Shown: positions 32,120 to 45,679 of the stretch, one piece after another
Layout: each line of letters starts with the position of its first letter
Numbering within the stretch: the stretch's first letter is position 1
NCBI GenBank assembly: GCA_030267565.1
Contig: BRXU01000038.1
Coordinates: 806,001 to 870,000, forward strand
Length of the DNA: 64,000 nucleotides
Source of the DNA: Pleodorina starrii
Lineage: Eukaryota; Chlorophyta; Chlorophyceae; Chlamydomonadales; Volvocaceae
Direction of reading: 5' to 3'
Translations under genes and position numbers: made by a program
Notes under the pieces: model-generated
What the model was told of the DNA's origin: nothing
Database searches by the model: none
The model's input: the letters and a program-made list of their open reading frames with translations, nothing else

Positions 32120-32191
32120 GGGGCTTTAGCTCAGTGGTAGAGCGCGCGCTTCGCATGCGTGAGGTCACCGGATCGATCCCGGTAAGCTCCA
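32120..32191 (+). tRNA. tRNA-Ala(CGC)
   Basis: Consensus array copy with G3:U70 and loop TTCGCAT. Confidence 0.85.
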
Positions 32192-32426
32192 GAAGGAACA
32201 TTTTGAGCAGGCATACCATCATGTATACACTCTGATGTTAAATTATCATTTGATCCCGAGTCCAAGTCCACTTAGGGTTTGTAAGTTCACTTTTAAGCTG
32301 CAGATAATGTGCAAGCTGTCCCCAAAAATATCCAGAACAACTTGGTCATGCATACCTCAACTTCTTAACTTACAAGAGGATACAGGTTATATATTGGGTA
32401 TGTGATGATAACTTAAATGATATCAT

Positions 32427-32498
32427 TGACTTCACCCAGTTTCGATCTGGGGACCTTCTGTGTGTTAGACAGATGTGATTCCACTACACCATGAAGTC
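32427..32498 (-). tRNA. tRNA-Val(AAC)
   Basis: All stems intact. Confidence 0.85.
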
Positions 32499-33767
32499 TG
32501 CACCAGGTTGCCAATGGAAGGTTGCAATGCTTACGTGTTGTTGTTTATGTGGTTACTGGCACAGTTCTGTTGGAAATGTTTCTCATGGCCAAAGTTTGCC
32601 AGATCAGAGTCTAGGGAAACTAGGGCAGCATGGTGGGATTCGGCGGTTTATGGGATCCCCGCATACACTGGATTGTATCAGCTGCACACACCAGCCTCAT
32701 GCACAATCATCCAGGTCGAGGTGTAGAGGTGAGGTGGATGGTGCACCCCGACCCATCTATCGGTGCAGCAGCCATAATGGTCACAGACATGCAAACCCAT
32801 CATTCATTGACATGCATGCATAACGTGTGCGTCATATCATTGACAGGTTTATTTATTAGCCATTGAGTGATACCGTGTATGTGTTAAAGTTGTGCAAGTT
32901 TGCCACTTACTTAGGGTTTATAAGCAGAAATCATCAAAATATGCAAGACATTATTAGAAGGTGGCCATGGTGACTTTTGGGTTCCCCTGGCTTGTTCCGC
33001 ATGGAAAGATATATGGGCCCCTTAAGTCAGGTAAGTTCATTGCCAACATGCATTCAAATACCGACTTCCTTTTGTAAGTTTATACATGGCCACAAGCTCC
33101 TAAGGATTGCTTCTTAAATGTTTAAATCAAGGGATTTGAATGGTGATCTGTAGTGTTGTGCCTTGAGTGCATTTTGAAACAGACCACGACTACCATCCGG
33201 TGCTTTTTTTGGCCGTGAAGTGATAAGTTGATCCCGCAGAACATAGCGCTAAAAAACAGTGTGTAGCAGTCTTAGTTGCTAAAGGCCACTCGAGTTGTTT
33301 GTACAGGTGTAGCTTATGCTCTTATAGCCTAGCACCACACTGTCGTACAGCTGCTACACAGTGGAAGTGGAGAGCAAGCTGTATATTGCCTCGGGCTTAG
33401 GTTCACATCATACTGACACATGTGAGGCTTCAACCTTCCTGACAGTATGTGGACAGCAACACGGAAAACAATCTATAGTCACCCAAGCTGCTATTTACTT
33501 GTCATGCAGGGTTCCATCCCAAAGCTCCTACATCAGGACGGGCCTACTGGGGTTTGGCAGAGGCCTGTCCTGAACTGGAGAGCCTCATGGCTATGCCTTC
33601 CACTGCCATGTCATGTGTCAGTCAGGCATTGCACCGGATTCCATACATGTCCTATTCCTCTCTGGAGGTTTCCCGTGTTTCCTATCATGGCAGCACCTTC
33701 GATGCTATCTCCTGTCAAGGCCATTGCAACAGCGGATTGCGTAGCCCATAGACCTGGTAAAATGTAT

Positions 33768-33839
33768 GGGGCTTTAGCTCAGTGGTAGAGCGCACGCTTC
33801 GCATGCGTGAGGTCACCGGATCGATCCCGGTAAGCTCCA
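33768..33839 (+). tRNA. tRNA-Ala(CGC)
   Basis: Best-paired version: anticodon stem CACGC/GCGTG is fully Watson-Crick. Confidence 0.88.
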
Positions 33840-34074
33840 GAAGGAACATTTTGAGCAGGCATACCATCATGTATACACTCTGATGTTAAATTATCATTTG
33901 ATCCCGAGTCCAAGTCCACTTAGGGTTTGTAAGTTCACTTTTAAGCTGCAGATAATGTGCAAGCTGTCCCCAAAAATATCCAGAACAACTTGGTCATGCA
34001 TACCTCAACTTCTTAACTTACAAGAGGATACAGGTTATATATTGGGTATGTGATGATAACTTAAATGATATCAT

Positions 34075-34146
34075 TGACTTCACCCAGTTTCGATCTGGGG
34101 ACCTTCTGTGTGTTAGACAGATGTGATTCCACTACACCATGAAGTC
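34075..34146 (-). tRNA. tRNA-Val(AAC)
   Basis: All stems intact. Confidence 0.85.
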
Positions 34147-35415
34147 TGCACCAGGTTGCCAATGAAAGGTTGCAATGCTGACGTGTTGTTGTTTATGTGG
34201 TTACTGGCACAGTTCTGTTGGAAATGTTTCTCATGGCCAAAGTTTGCCAGATCAGAGTCTAGGGAAACTAGGGCAGCATGGTGGGATTCGGCGGTTTATG
34301 GGATCCCCGCATACACTGGATTGTATCAGCTGCACACACCAGCCTCATGCACAATCATCCAGGTCGAGGTGTAGAGGTGAGGTGGATGGTGCACCCCGAC
34401 CCATCTATCTGTGCAGCAGCCATGATGGTCACAGACATGCAAACCCATCATTCATTGACATGCATGCATAACGTGTGCGTCATATCATTGACAGGTTTAT
34501 TTATTAGCCATTGAGTGATACCGTGTATGTGTTAAAGTTGTGCAAGTTTGCCACTTACTTAGGGTTTATAAGCAGAAATCATCAAAATATGCAAGACATT
34601 ATTAGAAGGTGGCCATGGTGACTTTTGGGTTCCCCTGGCTTGTTCCGCATGGAAAGATATATGGGCCCCTTAAGTCAGGTAAGTTCATTGCCAACATGCA
34701 TTCAAATACCGACTTCCTTTTGTAAGTTTATACATGGCCACAAGCTCCTAAGGATTGCTTCTTAAATGTTTAAATCAAGGGATTTGAATGGTGATCTGTA
34801 GTGTTGTGCCTTGAGTGCATTTTGAAACAGACCACGACTACCATCCGGTGCTTTTTTTGGCCGTGAAGTGATAAGTTGATCCCGCAGAACATAGCGCTAA
34901 AAAACAGTGTGTAGCAGTCTTAGTTGCTAAAGGCCACTCGAGTTGTTTGTACAGGTGTAGCTTATGCTCTTATAGCCTAGCACCACACTGTCGTACAGCT
35001 GCTACACAGTGGAAGTGGAGAGCAAGCTGTATATTGCCTCGGGCTTAGGTTCACATCATACTGACACATGTGAGGCTTCAACCTTCCTGACAGTATGTGG
35101 ACAGCAACACGGAAAACAATCTATAGTCACCCAAGCTGCTATTTACTTGTCATGCAGGGTTCCATCCCAAAGCTCCTACATCAGGACGGGCCTACTGGGG
35201 TTTGGCAGAGGCCTGTCCTGAACTGGAGAGCCTCATGGCTATGCCTTCCACTGCCATGTCATGTGTCAGTCAGGCATTGCACCGGATTCCATACATGTCC
35301 TATTCCTCTCTGGAGGTTTCCCGTGTTTCCTATCATGGCAGCACCTTCGATGCTGACTCCTGTCAAGGCCATTGCAACAGCGGATTGCGTAGCCCATAGA
35401 CCTGGTTAAATGTAT

Positions 35416-35487
35416 GGGGCTTTAGCTCAGTGGTAGAGCGCACGCTTCGCATGCGTGAGGTCACCGGATCGATCCCGGTAAGCTCCA
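35416..35487 (+). tRNA. tRNA-Ala(CGC)
   Basis: Fully paired anticodon stem CACGC/GCGTG, as in the preceding unit. Confidence 0.88.
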
Positions 35488-35722
35488 GAAGGAACATTTT
35501 GAGCAGGCATACCATCATGTATACACTCTGATGTTAAATTATCATTTGATCCCGAGTCCAAGTCCACTTAGGGTTTGTAAGTTCACTTTTAAGCTGCAGA
35601 TAATGTGCAAGCTGTCCCCAAAAATATCCAGAACAACTTGGTCATGCATACCTCAACTTCTTAACTTACAAGAGGATACAGGTTATATATTGGGTATGTG
35701 ATGATAACTTAAATGATATCAT

Positions 35723-35794
35723 TGACTTCACCCAGTTTCGATCTGGGGACCGTCTGTGTGTTAGACAGATGTGATTCCACTACACCATGAAGTC
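35723..35794 (-). tRNA. tRNA-Val(AAC)
   Basis: Stems intact; one substitution next to the variable loop. Confidence 0.82.
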
Positions 35795-37063
35795 TGCACC
35801 AGGTTGCCAATGAAAGGTTGCAATGCTTACGTGTTGTTGTTTATGTGGTTACTGGCACAGTTCTGTTGGAAATGTTTCTCATGGCCAAAGTTTGCCAGAT
35901 CAGAGTCTAGGGAAACTAGGGCAGCATGGTGGGATTCGGCGGTTTATGGGATCCCCGCATACACTGGATTGTATCAGCTGCACACACCAGCCTCATGCAC
36001 AATCATCCAGGTCGAGGTGTAGAGGTGAGGTGGATGGTGCACCCCGACCCATCTATCTGTGCAGCAGCCATGATGGTCACAGACATGCAAACCCATCATT
36101 CATTTACATGCATGCATAACGTGTGCGTCATATCATTGACAGGTTTATTTATTAGCCATTGAGTGATACCGTGTATGTGTTAAAGTTGTGCAAGTTTGCC
36201 ACTTACTTAGGGTTTATAAGCAGAAATCATCAAAATATGCAAGACATTATTAGAAGGTGGCCATGGTGACTTTTGGGTTCCCCTGGCTTGTTCCGCATGG
36301 AAAGATATATGGGCCCCTTAAGTCAGGTAAGTTCATTGCCAACATGCATTCAAATACCGACTTCCTTTTGTAAGTTTATACATGGCCACAAGCTCCTAAG
36401 GATTGCTTCTTAAATGTTTAAATCAAGGGATTTGAATGGTGATCTGTAGTGTTGTGCCTTGAGTGCATTTTGAAACAGACCACGACTACCATCCGGTGCT
36501 TTTTTTGGCCGTGAAGTGATAAGTTGATCCCGCAGAACATAGCGCTAAAAAACAGTGTGTAGCAGTCTTAGTTGCTAAAGGCCACTCGAGTTGTTTGTAC
36601 AGGTGTAGCTTATGCTCTTATAGCCTAGCACCACACTGTCGTACAGCTGCTACACAGTGGAAGTGGAGAGCAAGCTGTATATTGCCTCGGGCTTAGGTTC
36701 ACATCATACTGACACATGTGAGGCTTCAACCTTCCTGACAGTATGTGGACAGCAACACGGAAAACAATCTATAGTCACCCAAGCTGCTATTTACTTGTCA
36801 TGCAGGGTTCCATCCCAAAGCTCCTACATCAGGACGGGCCTACTGGGGTTTGGCAGAGGCCTGTCCTGAACTGGAGAGCCTCATGGCTATGCCTTCCACT
36901 GCCATGTCATGTGTCAGTCAGGCATTGCACCGGATTCCATACATGTCCTATTCCTCTCTGGAGGTTTCCCGTGTTTCCTATCATGGGAGCACCTTCGATG
37001 CTGTCTCCTGTCAAGGCCATTGCAACTGCGGATTGCGTAGCCCATAGACCTGGTAAAATGTAT

Positions 37064-37135
37064 GGGGCTTTAGCTCAGTGGTAGAGCGCGCGCTTCGCAT
37101 GCGTGAGGTCACCGGATCGATCCCGGTAAGCTCCA
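37064..37135 (+). tRNA. tRNA-Ala(CGC)
   Basis: Consensus copy. Confidence 0.85.
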
Positions 37136-37370
37136 GAAAGAACATTTTGAGCAGGCATACCATCATGTATACACTCTGATGTTAAATTATCATTTGATCC
37201 CGAGTCCAAGTCCACTTAGGGTTTGTAAGTTCACTTTTAAGCTGCAGATAATGTGCAAGCTGTCCCCAAAAATATCCAGAACAACTTGGTCATGCATACC
37301 TCAACTTCTTAACTTACAAGAGGATACAGGTTATATATTGGGTATGTGATGATAACTTAAATGATATCAT

Positions 37371-37442
37371 TGACTTCACTCAGTTTCGATCTTGGGACCT
37401 TCTGTGTGTTAGACAGATGTGATTCCACTACACCATGAAGTC
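37371..37442 (-). tRNA. tRNA-Val(AAC), T stem altered
   Basis: Acceptor and anticodon arms intact; T stem CCAAG/CTGAG has two mispairs. Confidence 0.6.
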
Positions 37443-38712
37443 TGCACCAGGTTGCCAATGAAAGGTTGCAATGCTTAAGTGTTGTTGTTTATGTGGTTAC
37501 TGGCACAGTTCTGTTGGAAATGTTTCTCATGGCCAAAGTTTGCCAGATCAGAGTCTAGGGAAACTAGGGCAGCATGGTGGGATTCGGCGGTTTATGGGAT
37601 CCCCGCATACACTGGATTGTATCAGCTGCACACACCAGCCTCATGCACAATCATCCAGGTCGAGGTGTAGAGGTGAGGTGGATGGTGCACCCCGACCCAT
37701 CTATCTGTGCAGCAGCCATGATGGTCACAGACATGCAAACCCATCATTCATTGACATGCATGCATAACGTGTGCGTCATGTCATTGACAGGTTTATTTAT
37801 TAGCCATTGAGTGATACCGTGTATGTGTTAAAGTTGTGCAAGTTTGCCACTTACTTAGGGTTTATAAGCAGAAATCATCAAAATATGCAAGACATTATTA
37901 GAAGGTGGCCATGGTGACTTTTGGGTTCCCCTGGCTTGTTCCGCATGGAAAGATATATGGGCCCCTTAAGTCAGGTAAGTTCATTGCCAACATGCATTCA
38001 AATACCGACTTCCTTTTGTAAGTTTATACATGGCCACAAGCTCCTAAGGATTGCTTCTTAAATGTTTAAATCAAGGGATTTGAATGGTGATCTGTAGTGT
38101 TGTGCCTTGAGTGCATTTTGAAACAGACCACGACTACCATCCGGTGCTTTTTTTGGCCGTGAAGTGATAAGTTGATCCCTGCAGAACATAGCGCTAAAAA
38201 ACAGTGTGTAGCAGTCTTAGTTGCTAAAGGCCACTCGAGTTGTTTGTACAGGTGTAGCTTATGCTCTTATAGCCTAGCACCACACTGTCGTACAGCTGCT
38301 ACACAGTGGAAGTGGAGAGCAAGCTGTATATTGCCTCGGGCTTAGGTTCACATCATACTGACACATGTGAGGCTTCAACCTTCCTGACAGTATGTGGACA
38401 GCAACACGGAAAACAATCTATAGTCACCCAAGCTGCTATTTACTTGTCATGCAGGGTTCCATCCCAAAGCTCCTACATCAGGACGGGCCTACTGGGGTTT
38501 GGCAGAGGCCTGTCCTGAACTGGAGAGCCTCATGGCTATGCCTTCCACTGCCATGTCATGTGTCAGTCAGGCATTGCACCGGATTCCATACATGTCCTAT
38601 TCCTCTCTGGAGGTTTCCCGTGTTTCCTATCATGGGAGCACCTTCGATGCTGTCTCCTGTCAAGGCCATTGCAACTGCGGATTGCGTAGCCCATAGACCT
38701 GGTAAAATGTAT

Positions 38713-38784
38713 GGGGCTTTAGCTCAGTGGTAGAGCGCGCGCTTCGCATGCGTGAGGTCACCGGATCGATCCCGGTAAGCTCCA
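38713..38784 (+). tRNA. tRNA-Ala(CGC)
   Basis: Consensus copy. Confidence 0.85.
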
Positions 38785-39019
38785 GAAAGAACATTTTGAG
38801 CAGGCATACCATCATGTATACACTCTGATGTTAAATTATCATTTGATCCCGAGTCCAAGTCCACTTAGGGTTTGTAAGTTCACTTTTAAGCTGCAGATAA
38901 TGTGCAAGCTGTCCCCAAAAATATCCAGAACAACTTGGTCATGCATACCTCAACTTCTTAACTTACAAGAGGATACAGGTTATATATTGGGTATGTGATG
39001 ATAACTTAAATGATATCAT

Positions 39020-39091
39020 TGACTTCACCCAGTTTCGATCTGGGGACCTTCTGTGTGTTAGACAGATGTGATTCCACTACACCATGAAGTC
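39020..39091 (-). tRNA. tRNA-Val(AAC)
   Basis: All stems intact. Confidence 0.85.
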
Positions 39092-40359
39092 TGCACCAGG
39101 TTGCCAATGAAAGGTTGCAATGCTGTAGTGTTGTTGTTTATGTGGTTACTGGCACAGTTCTGTTGGAAATGTTTCTCATGGCCAAAGTTTGCCAGATCAG
39201 AGTCTAGGGAAACTAGGGCAGCATGGTGGGATTCGGCGGTTTATGGGATCCCCGCATACACTGGATTGTATCAGCTGCACACACCAGCCTCATGCACAAT
39301 CATCCAGGTCGAGGTGTAGAGGTGAGGTGGATGGTGCACCCCGACCCATCTATCTGTGCAGCAGCCATGATGGTCACAGACATGCAAACCCATCATTCAT
39401 TGACATGCATGCATAACGTGTGCGTCATGTCATTGACAGGTTTATTTATTAGCCATTGAGTGATACCGTGTATGTGTTAAAGTTGTGCAAGTTTGCCACT
39501 TACTTAGGGTTTATAAGCAGAAATCATCAAAATATGCAAGACATTATTAGAAGGTGGCCATGGTGACTTTTGGGTTCCCCTGGCTTGTTCCGCATGGAAA
39601 GATATATGGGCCCCTTAAGTCAGGTAAGTTCATTGCCAACATGCATTCAAATACCGACTTCCTTTTGTAAGTTTATACATGGCCACAAGCTCCTAAGGAT
39701 TGCTTCTTAAATGTTTAAATCAAGGGATTTGAATGGTGATCTGTAGTGTTGTGCCTTGAGTGCATTTTGAAACAGACCACGACTACCATCCGGTGCTTTT
39801 TTTGGCCGTGAAGTGATAAGTTGATCCTGCAGAACATAGCGCTAAAAAACAGTGTGTAGCAGTCTTAGTTGCTAAAGGCCACTCGAGTTGTTTGTACAGG
39901 TGTAGCTTATGCTCTTATAGCCTAGCACCACACTGTCGTACAGCTGCTACACAGTGGAAGTGGAGAGCAAGCTGTATATTGCCTCGGGCTTAGGTTCACA
40001 TCATACTGACACATGTGAGGCTTCAACCTTCCTGACAGTATGTGGACAGCAACACGGAAAACAATCTATAGTCACCCAAGCTGCTATTTACTTGTCATGC
40101 AGGGTTCCATCCCAAAGCTCCTACATCAGGACGGGCCTACTGGGGTTTGGCAGAGGCCTGTCCTGAACTGGAGAGCCTCATGGCTATGCCTTCCACTGCC
40201 ATGTCATGTGTCAGTCAGGCATTGCACCGGATTCCATACATGTCCTATTCCTCTCTGGAGGTTTCCCGTGTTTCCTATCATGGCAGCACCTTCGATGCTG
40301 TCTCCTGTCAAGGCCATTGCAACTGCGGATTGCGTAGCCCATAGTCCTGGTAAATGTAT

Positions 40360-40431
40360 GGGGCTTTAGCTCAGTGGTAGAGCGCGCGCTTTGCATGCGT
40401 GAGGTCACCGGATCGATCCCGGTAAGCTCCA
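40360..40431 (+). tRNA. tRNA-Ala(TGC)
   Basis: Loop TTTGCAT: a single C-to-T at anticodon position 34 changes CGC to TGC; the rest is consensus. Confidence 0.85.
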
Positions 40432-40666
40432 GAAGGAACATTTTGAGCAGGCATACCATCATGTATACACTCTGATGTTAAATTATCATTTGATCCCGAG
40501 TCCAAGTCCACTTAGGGTTTGTAAGTTCACTTTTAAGCTGCAGATAATGTGCAAGCTGTCCCCAAAAATATCCAGAACAACTTGGTCATGCATACCTCAA
40601 CTTCTTAACTTACAAGAGGATACAGCTTGTATATTAAATATGTTATGATAACTTATATGATATCAT

Positions 40667-40738
40667 TGACTTCACCCAGTTTCGATCTGGGGACCTTCTG
40701 TGTGTTAGACAGATGTGATTCCACTACACCATGAAGTC
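40667..40738 (-). tRNA. tRNA-Val(AAC)
   Basis: All stems intact. Confidence 0.85.
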
Positions 40739-42006
40739 TGCACCAGGTTGCCAATGAAAGGTTGCAATGCTGACGTGTTGTTGTTTATGTGGTTACTGGC
40801 ACAGTTCTGTTGGAAATGTTTCTCATGGCCAAAGTTTGCCAGATCAGAGTCTAGGGAAACTAGGGCAGCATGGTGGGATTCGGCGGTTTATGGGATCCCC
40901 GCATACACTGGATTGTATCAGCTGCACACACCAGCCTCATGCACAATCATCCAGGTCGAGGTGTAGAGGTGAGGTGGATGGTGCACCCCGACCCATCTAT
41001 CTGTGCAGCAGCCATGATGGTCACAGACATGCAAACCCATCATTCATTGACATGCATGCATAACGTGTGCGTCATGTCATTGACAGGTTTATTTATTAGC
41101 CATTGAGTGATACCGTGTATGTGTTAAAGTTGTGCAAGTTTGCCACTTACTTAGGGTTTATAAGCAGAAATCATCAAAATATGCAAGACATTATTAGAAG
41201 GTGGCCATGGTGACTTTTGGGTTCCCCTGGCTTGTTCCGCATGGAAAGATATATGGGCCCCTTAAGTCAGGTAAGTTCATTGCCAACATGCATTCAAATA
41301 CCGACTTCCTTTTGTAAGTTTATACATGGCCACAAGCTCCTAAGGATTGCTTCTTAAATGTTTAAATCAAGGGATTTGAATGGTGATCTGTAGTGTTGTG
41401 CCTTGAGTGCATTTTGAAACAGACCACGACTACCATCCGGTGCTTTTTTTGGCCGTGAAGTGATAAGTTGATCCTGCAGAACATAGCGCTAAAAAACAGT
41501 GTGTAGCAGTCTTAGTTGCTAAAGGCCACTCGAGTTGTTTGTACAGGTGTAGCTTATGCTCTTATAGCCTAGCACCACACTGTCGTACAGCTGCTACACA
41601 GTGGAAGTGGAGAGCAAGCTGTATATTGCCTCGGGCTTAGGTTCACATCATACTGACACATGTGAGGCTTCAACCTTCCTGACAGTATGTGGACAGCAAC
41701 ACGGAAAACAATCTATAGTCACCCAAGCTGCTATTTACTTGTCATGCAGGGTTCCATCCCAAAGCTCCTACATCAGGACGGGCCTACTGGGGTTTGGCAG
41801 AGGCCTGTCCTGAACTGGAGAGCCTCATGGCTATGCCTTCCACTGCCATGTCATGTGTCAGTCAGGCATTGCACCGGATTCCATACATGTCCTATTCCTC
41901 TCTGGAGGTTTCCCGTGTTTCCTATCATGGCAGCACCTTCGATGCTGTCTCCTGTCAAGGCCATTGCAACTGCGGATTGCGTAGCCCATAGTCCTGGTAA
42001 ATGTAT

Positions 42007-42078
42007 GGGGCTTTAGCTCAGTGGTAGAGAGCGCGCTTTGCATGCGTGAGGTCACCGGATCGATCCCGGTAAGCTCCA
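42007..42078 (+). tRNA. tRNA-Ala(TGC), D stem altered
   Basis: Loop TTTGCAT; the D stem 3' strand is GAGA instead of GAGC, breaking one pair. Confidence 0.7.
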
Positions 42079-42313
42079 CAAGGAACATTTTGAGCAGGCA
42101 TACCATCATGTATACACTCTGATGTTAAATTATCATTTGATCCCGAGTCCAAGTCCACTTAGGGTTTGTAAGTTCACTTTTAAGCTGCAGATAATGTGCA
42201 AGCTGTCCCCAAAAATATCCAGAACAACTTGGTCATGCATACCTCAACTTCTTAACTTACAAGAGGATACAGGTTATATATTGGGTATGTTATGATAACT
42301 TATATGATATCAT

Positions 42314-42385
42314 TGACTTCACCCAGTTTCGATTTCGGGACCTTCTGTGTGTTAGACAGATGTGATTCCACTACACCATGAAGTC
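42314..42385 (-). pseudogene. tRNA-Val(AAC) with broken T stem
   Basis: T stem CCGAA/CTGGG has at least two mispairs; other arms intact. Confidence 0.55.
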
Positions 42386-43653
42386 TGCACCAGGTTGCCA
42401 ATGAAAGGTTGCAATGCTGTAGTGTTGTTGTTTATGTGGTTACTGGCACAGTTCTGTTGGAAATGTTTCTCATGGCCAAAGTTTGCCAGATCAGAGTCTA
42501 GGGAAACTAGGGCAGCATGGTGGGATTCGGCGGTTTATGGGATCCCCGCATACACTGGATTGTATCAGCTGCACACACCAGCCTCATGCACAATCATCCA
42601 GGTCGAGGTGTAGAGGTGAGGTGGATGGTGCACCCCGACCCATCTATCTGTGCAGCAGCCATGATGGTCACAGACATGCAAACCCATCATTCATTGACAT
42701 GCATGCATAACGTGTGCGTCATGTCATTGACAGGTTTATTTATTAGCCATTGAGTGATACCGTGTATGTGTTAAAGTTGTGCAAGTTTGCCACTTACTTA
42801 GGGTTTATAAGCAGAAATCATCAAAATATGCAAGACATTATTAGAAGGTGGCCATGGTGACTTTTGGGTTCCCCTGGCTTGTTCCGCATGGAAAGATATA
42901 TGGGCCCCTTAAGTCAGGTAAGTTCATTGCCAACATGCATTCAAATACCGACTTCCTTTTGTAAGTTTATACATGGCCACAAGCTCCTAAGGATTGCTTC
43001 TTAAATGTTTAAATCAAGGGATTTGAATGGTGATCTGTAGTGTTGTGCCTTGAGTGCATTTTGAAACAGACCACGACTACCATCCGGTGCTTTTTTTGGC
43101 CGTGAAGTGATAAGTTGATCCTGCAGAACATAGCGCTAAAAAACAGTGTGTAGCAGTCTTAGTTGCTAAAGGCCACTCGAGTTGTTTGTACAGGTGTAGC
43201 TTATGCTCTTATAGCCTAGCACCACACTGTCGTACAGCTGCTACACAGTGGAAGTGGAGAGCAAGCTGTATATTGCCTCGGGCTTAGGTTCACATCATAC
43301 TGACACATGTGAGGCTTCAACCTTCCTGACAGTATGTGGACAGCAACACGGAAAACAATCTATAGTCACCCAAGCTGCTATTTACTTGTCATGCAGGGTT
43401 CCATCCCAAAGCTCCTACATCAGGACGGGCCTACTGGGGTTTGGCAGAGGCCTGTCCTGAACTGGAGAGCCTCATGGCTATGCCTTCCACTGCCATGTCA
43501 TGTGTCAGTCAGGCATTGCACCGGATTCCATACATGTCCTATTCCTCTCTGGAGGTTTCCCGTGTTTCCTATCATGGCAGCACCTTCGATGCTGTCTCCT
43601 GTCAAGGCCATTGCAACTGCGGATTGCGTAGCCCATAGTCCTGGTAAATGTAT

Positions 43654-43725
43654 GGGGCTTTAGCTCAGTGGTAGAGCGCGCGCTTTGCATGCGTGAGGTC
43701 ACCGGATCGATCCCGGTAAGCTCCA
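43654..43725 (+). tRNA. tRNA-Ala(TGC)
   Basis: Consensus with anticodon TGC. Confidence 0.85.
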
Positions 43726-43960
43726 GAAGGAACATTTTGAGCAGGCATACCATCATGTATACACTCTGATGTTAAATTATCATTTGATCCCGAGTCCAAG
43801 TCCACTTAGGGTTTGTAAGTTCACTTTTAAGCTGCAGATAATGTGCAAGCTGTCCCCAAAAATATCCAGAACAACTTGGTCATGCATACCTCAACTTCTT
43901 AACTTACAAGAGGATACAGGTTATATATTGGGTATGTTATGATAACTTATATGATATCAT

Positions 43961-44032
43961 TGACTTCACCCAGTTTCGATTTCGGGACCTTCTGTGTGTT
44001 AGACAGATGTGATTCCACTACACCATGAAGTC
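43961..44032 (-). pseudogene. tRNA-Val(AAC) with broken T stem
   Basis: Same CCGAA/CTGGG T-stem lesion as at 42314. Confidence 0.55.
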
Positions 44033-45300
44033 TGCACCAGGTTGCCAATGAAAGGTTGCAATGCTGTAGTGTTGTTGTTTATGTGGTTACTGGCACAGTT
44101 CTGTTGGAAATGTTTCTCATGGCCAAAGTTTGCCAGATCAGAGTCTAGGGAAACTAGGGCAGCATGGTGGGATTCGGCGGTTTATGGGATCCCCGCATAC
44201 ACTGGATTGTATCAGCTGCACACACCAGCCTCATGCACAATCATCCAGGTCGAGGTGTAGAGGTGAGGTGGATGGTGCACCCCGACCCATCTATCTGTGC
44301 AGCAGCCATGATGGTCACAGACATGCAAACCCATCATTCATTGACATGCATGCATAACGTGTGCGTCATGTCATTGACAGGTTTATTTATTAGCCATTGA
44401 GTGATACCGTGTATGTGTTAAAGTTGTGCAAGTTTGCCACTTACTTAGGGTTTATAAGCAGAAATCATCAAAATATGCAAGACATTATTAGAAGGTGGCC
44501 ATGGTGACTTTTGGGTTCCCCTGGCTTGTTCCGCATGGAAAGATATATGGGCCCCTTAAGTCAGGTAAGTTCATTGCCAACATGCATTCAAATACCGACT
44601 TCCTTTTGTAAGTTTATACATGGCCACAAGCTCCTAAGGATTGCTTCTTAAATGTTTAAATCAAGGGATTTGAATGGTGATCTGTAGTGTTGTGCCTTGA
44701 GTGCATTTTGAAACAGACCACGACTACCATCCGGTGCTTTTTTTGGCCGTGAAGTGATAAGTTGATCCTGCAGAACATAGCGCTAAAAAACAGTGTGTAG
44801 CAGTCTTAGTTGCTAAAGGCCACTCGAGTTGTTTGTACAGGTGTAGCTTATGCTCTTATAGCCTAGCACCACACTGTCGTACAGCTGCTACACAGTGGAA
44901 GTGGAGAGCAAGCTGTATATTGCCTCGGGCTTAGGTTCACATCATACTGACACATGTGAGGCTTCAACCTTCCTGACAGTATGTGGACAGCAACACGGAA
45001 AACAATCTATAGTCACCCAAGCTGCTATTTACTTGTCATGCAGGGTTCCATCCCAAAGCTCCTACATCAGGACGGGCCTACTGGGGTTTGGCAGAGGCCT
45101 GTCCTGAACTGGAGAGCCTCATGGCTATGCCTTCCACTGCCATGTCATGTGTCAGTCAGGCATTGCACCGGATTCCATACATGTCCTATTCCTCTCTGGA
45201 GGTTTCCCGTGTTTCCTATCATGGCAGCACCTTCGATGCTGTCTCCTGTCAAGGCCATTGCAACTGCGGATTGCGTAGCCCATAGTCCTGGTAAATGTAT

Positions 45301-45372
45301 GGGGCTTTAGCTCAGTGGTAGAGAGCGCGCTTTGCATGCGTGAGGTCACCGGATCGATCCCGGTAAGCTCCA
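45301..45372 (+). tRNA. tRNA-Ala(TGC), D stem altered
   Basis: Same GAGA D-stem variant as the copy at 42007. Confidence 0.7.
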
Positions 45373-45607
45373 CAAGGAACATTTTGAGCAGGCATACCAT
45401 CATGTATACACTCTGATGTTAAATTATCATTTGATCCCGAGTCCAAGTCCACTTAGGGTTTGTAAGTTCACTTTTAAGCTGCAGATAATGTGCAAGCTGT
45501 CCCAAAAAATATCCAGAACAACTTGGTCATGCATACCTCAACTTCTTAACTTACAAGAGGATACAGGTTATATATTGGGTATGTTATGATAACTTATATG
45601 ATATCAT

Positions 45608-45679
45608 TGACTTCACCCTGTTTCGATCTGGGGACCTTCTGTGTGTTAGACAGATGTGATTCCACTACACCATGAAGTC
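45608..45679 (-). tRNA. tRNA-Val(AAC), one T-stem mismatch
   Basis: T stem CCCAG/CAGGG has a single A-A mispair. Confidence 0.68.
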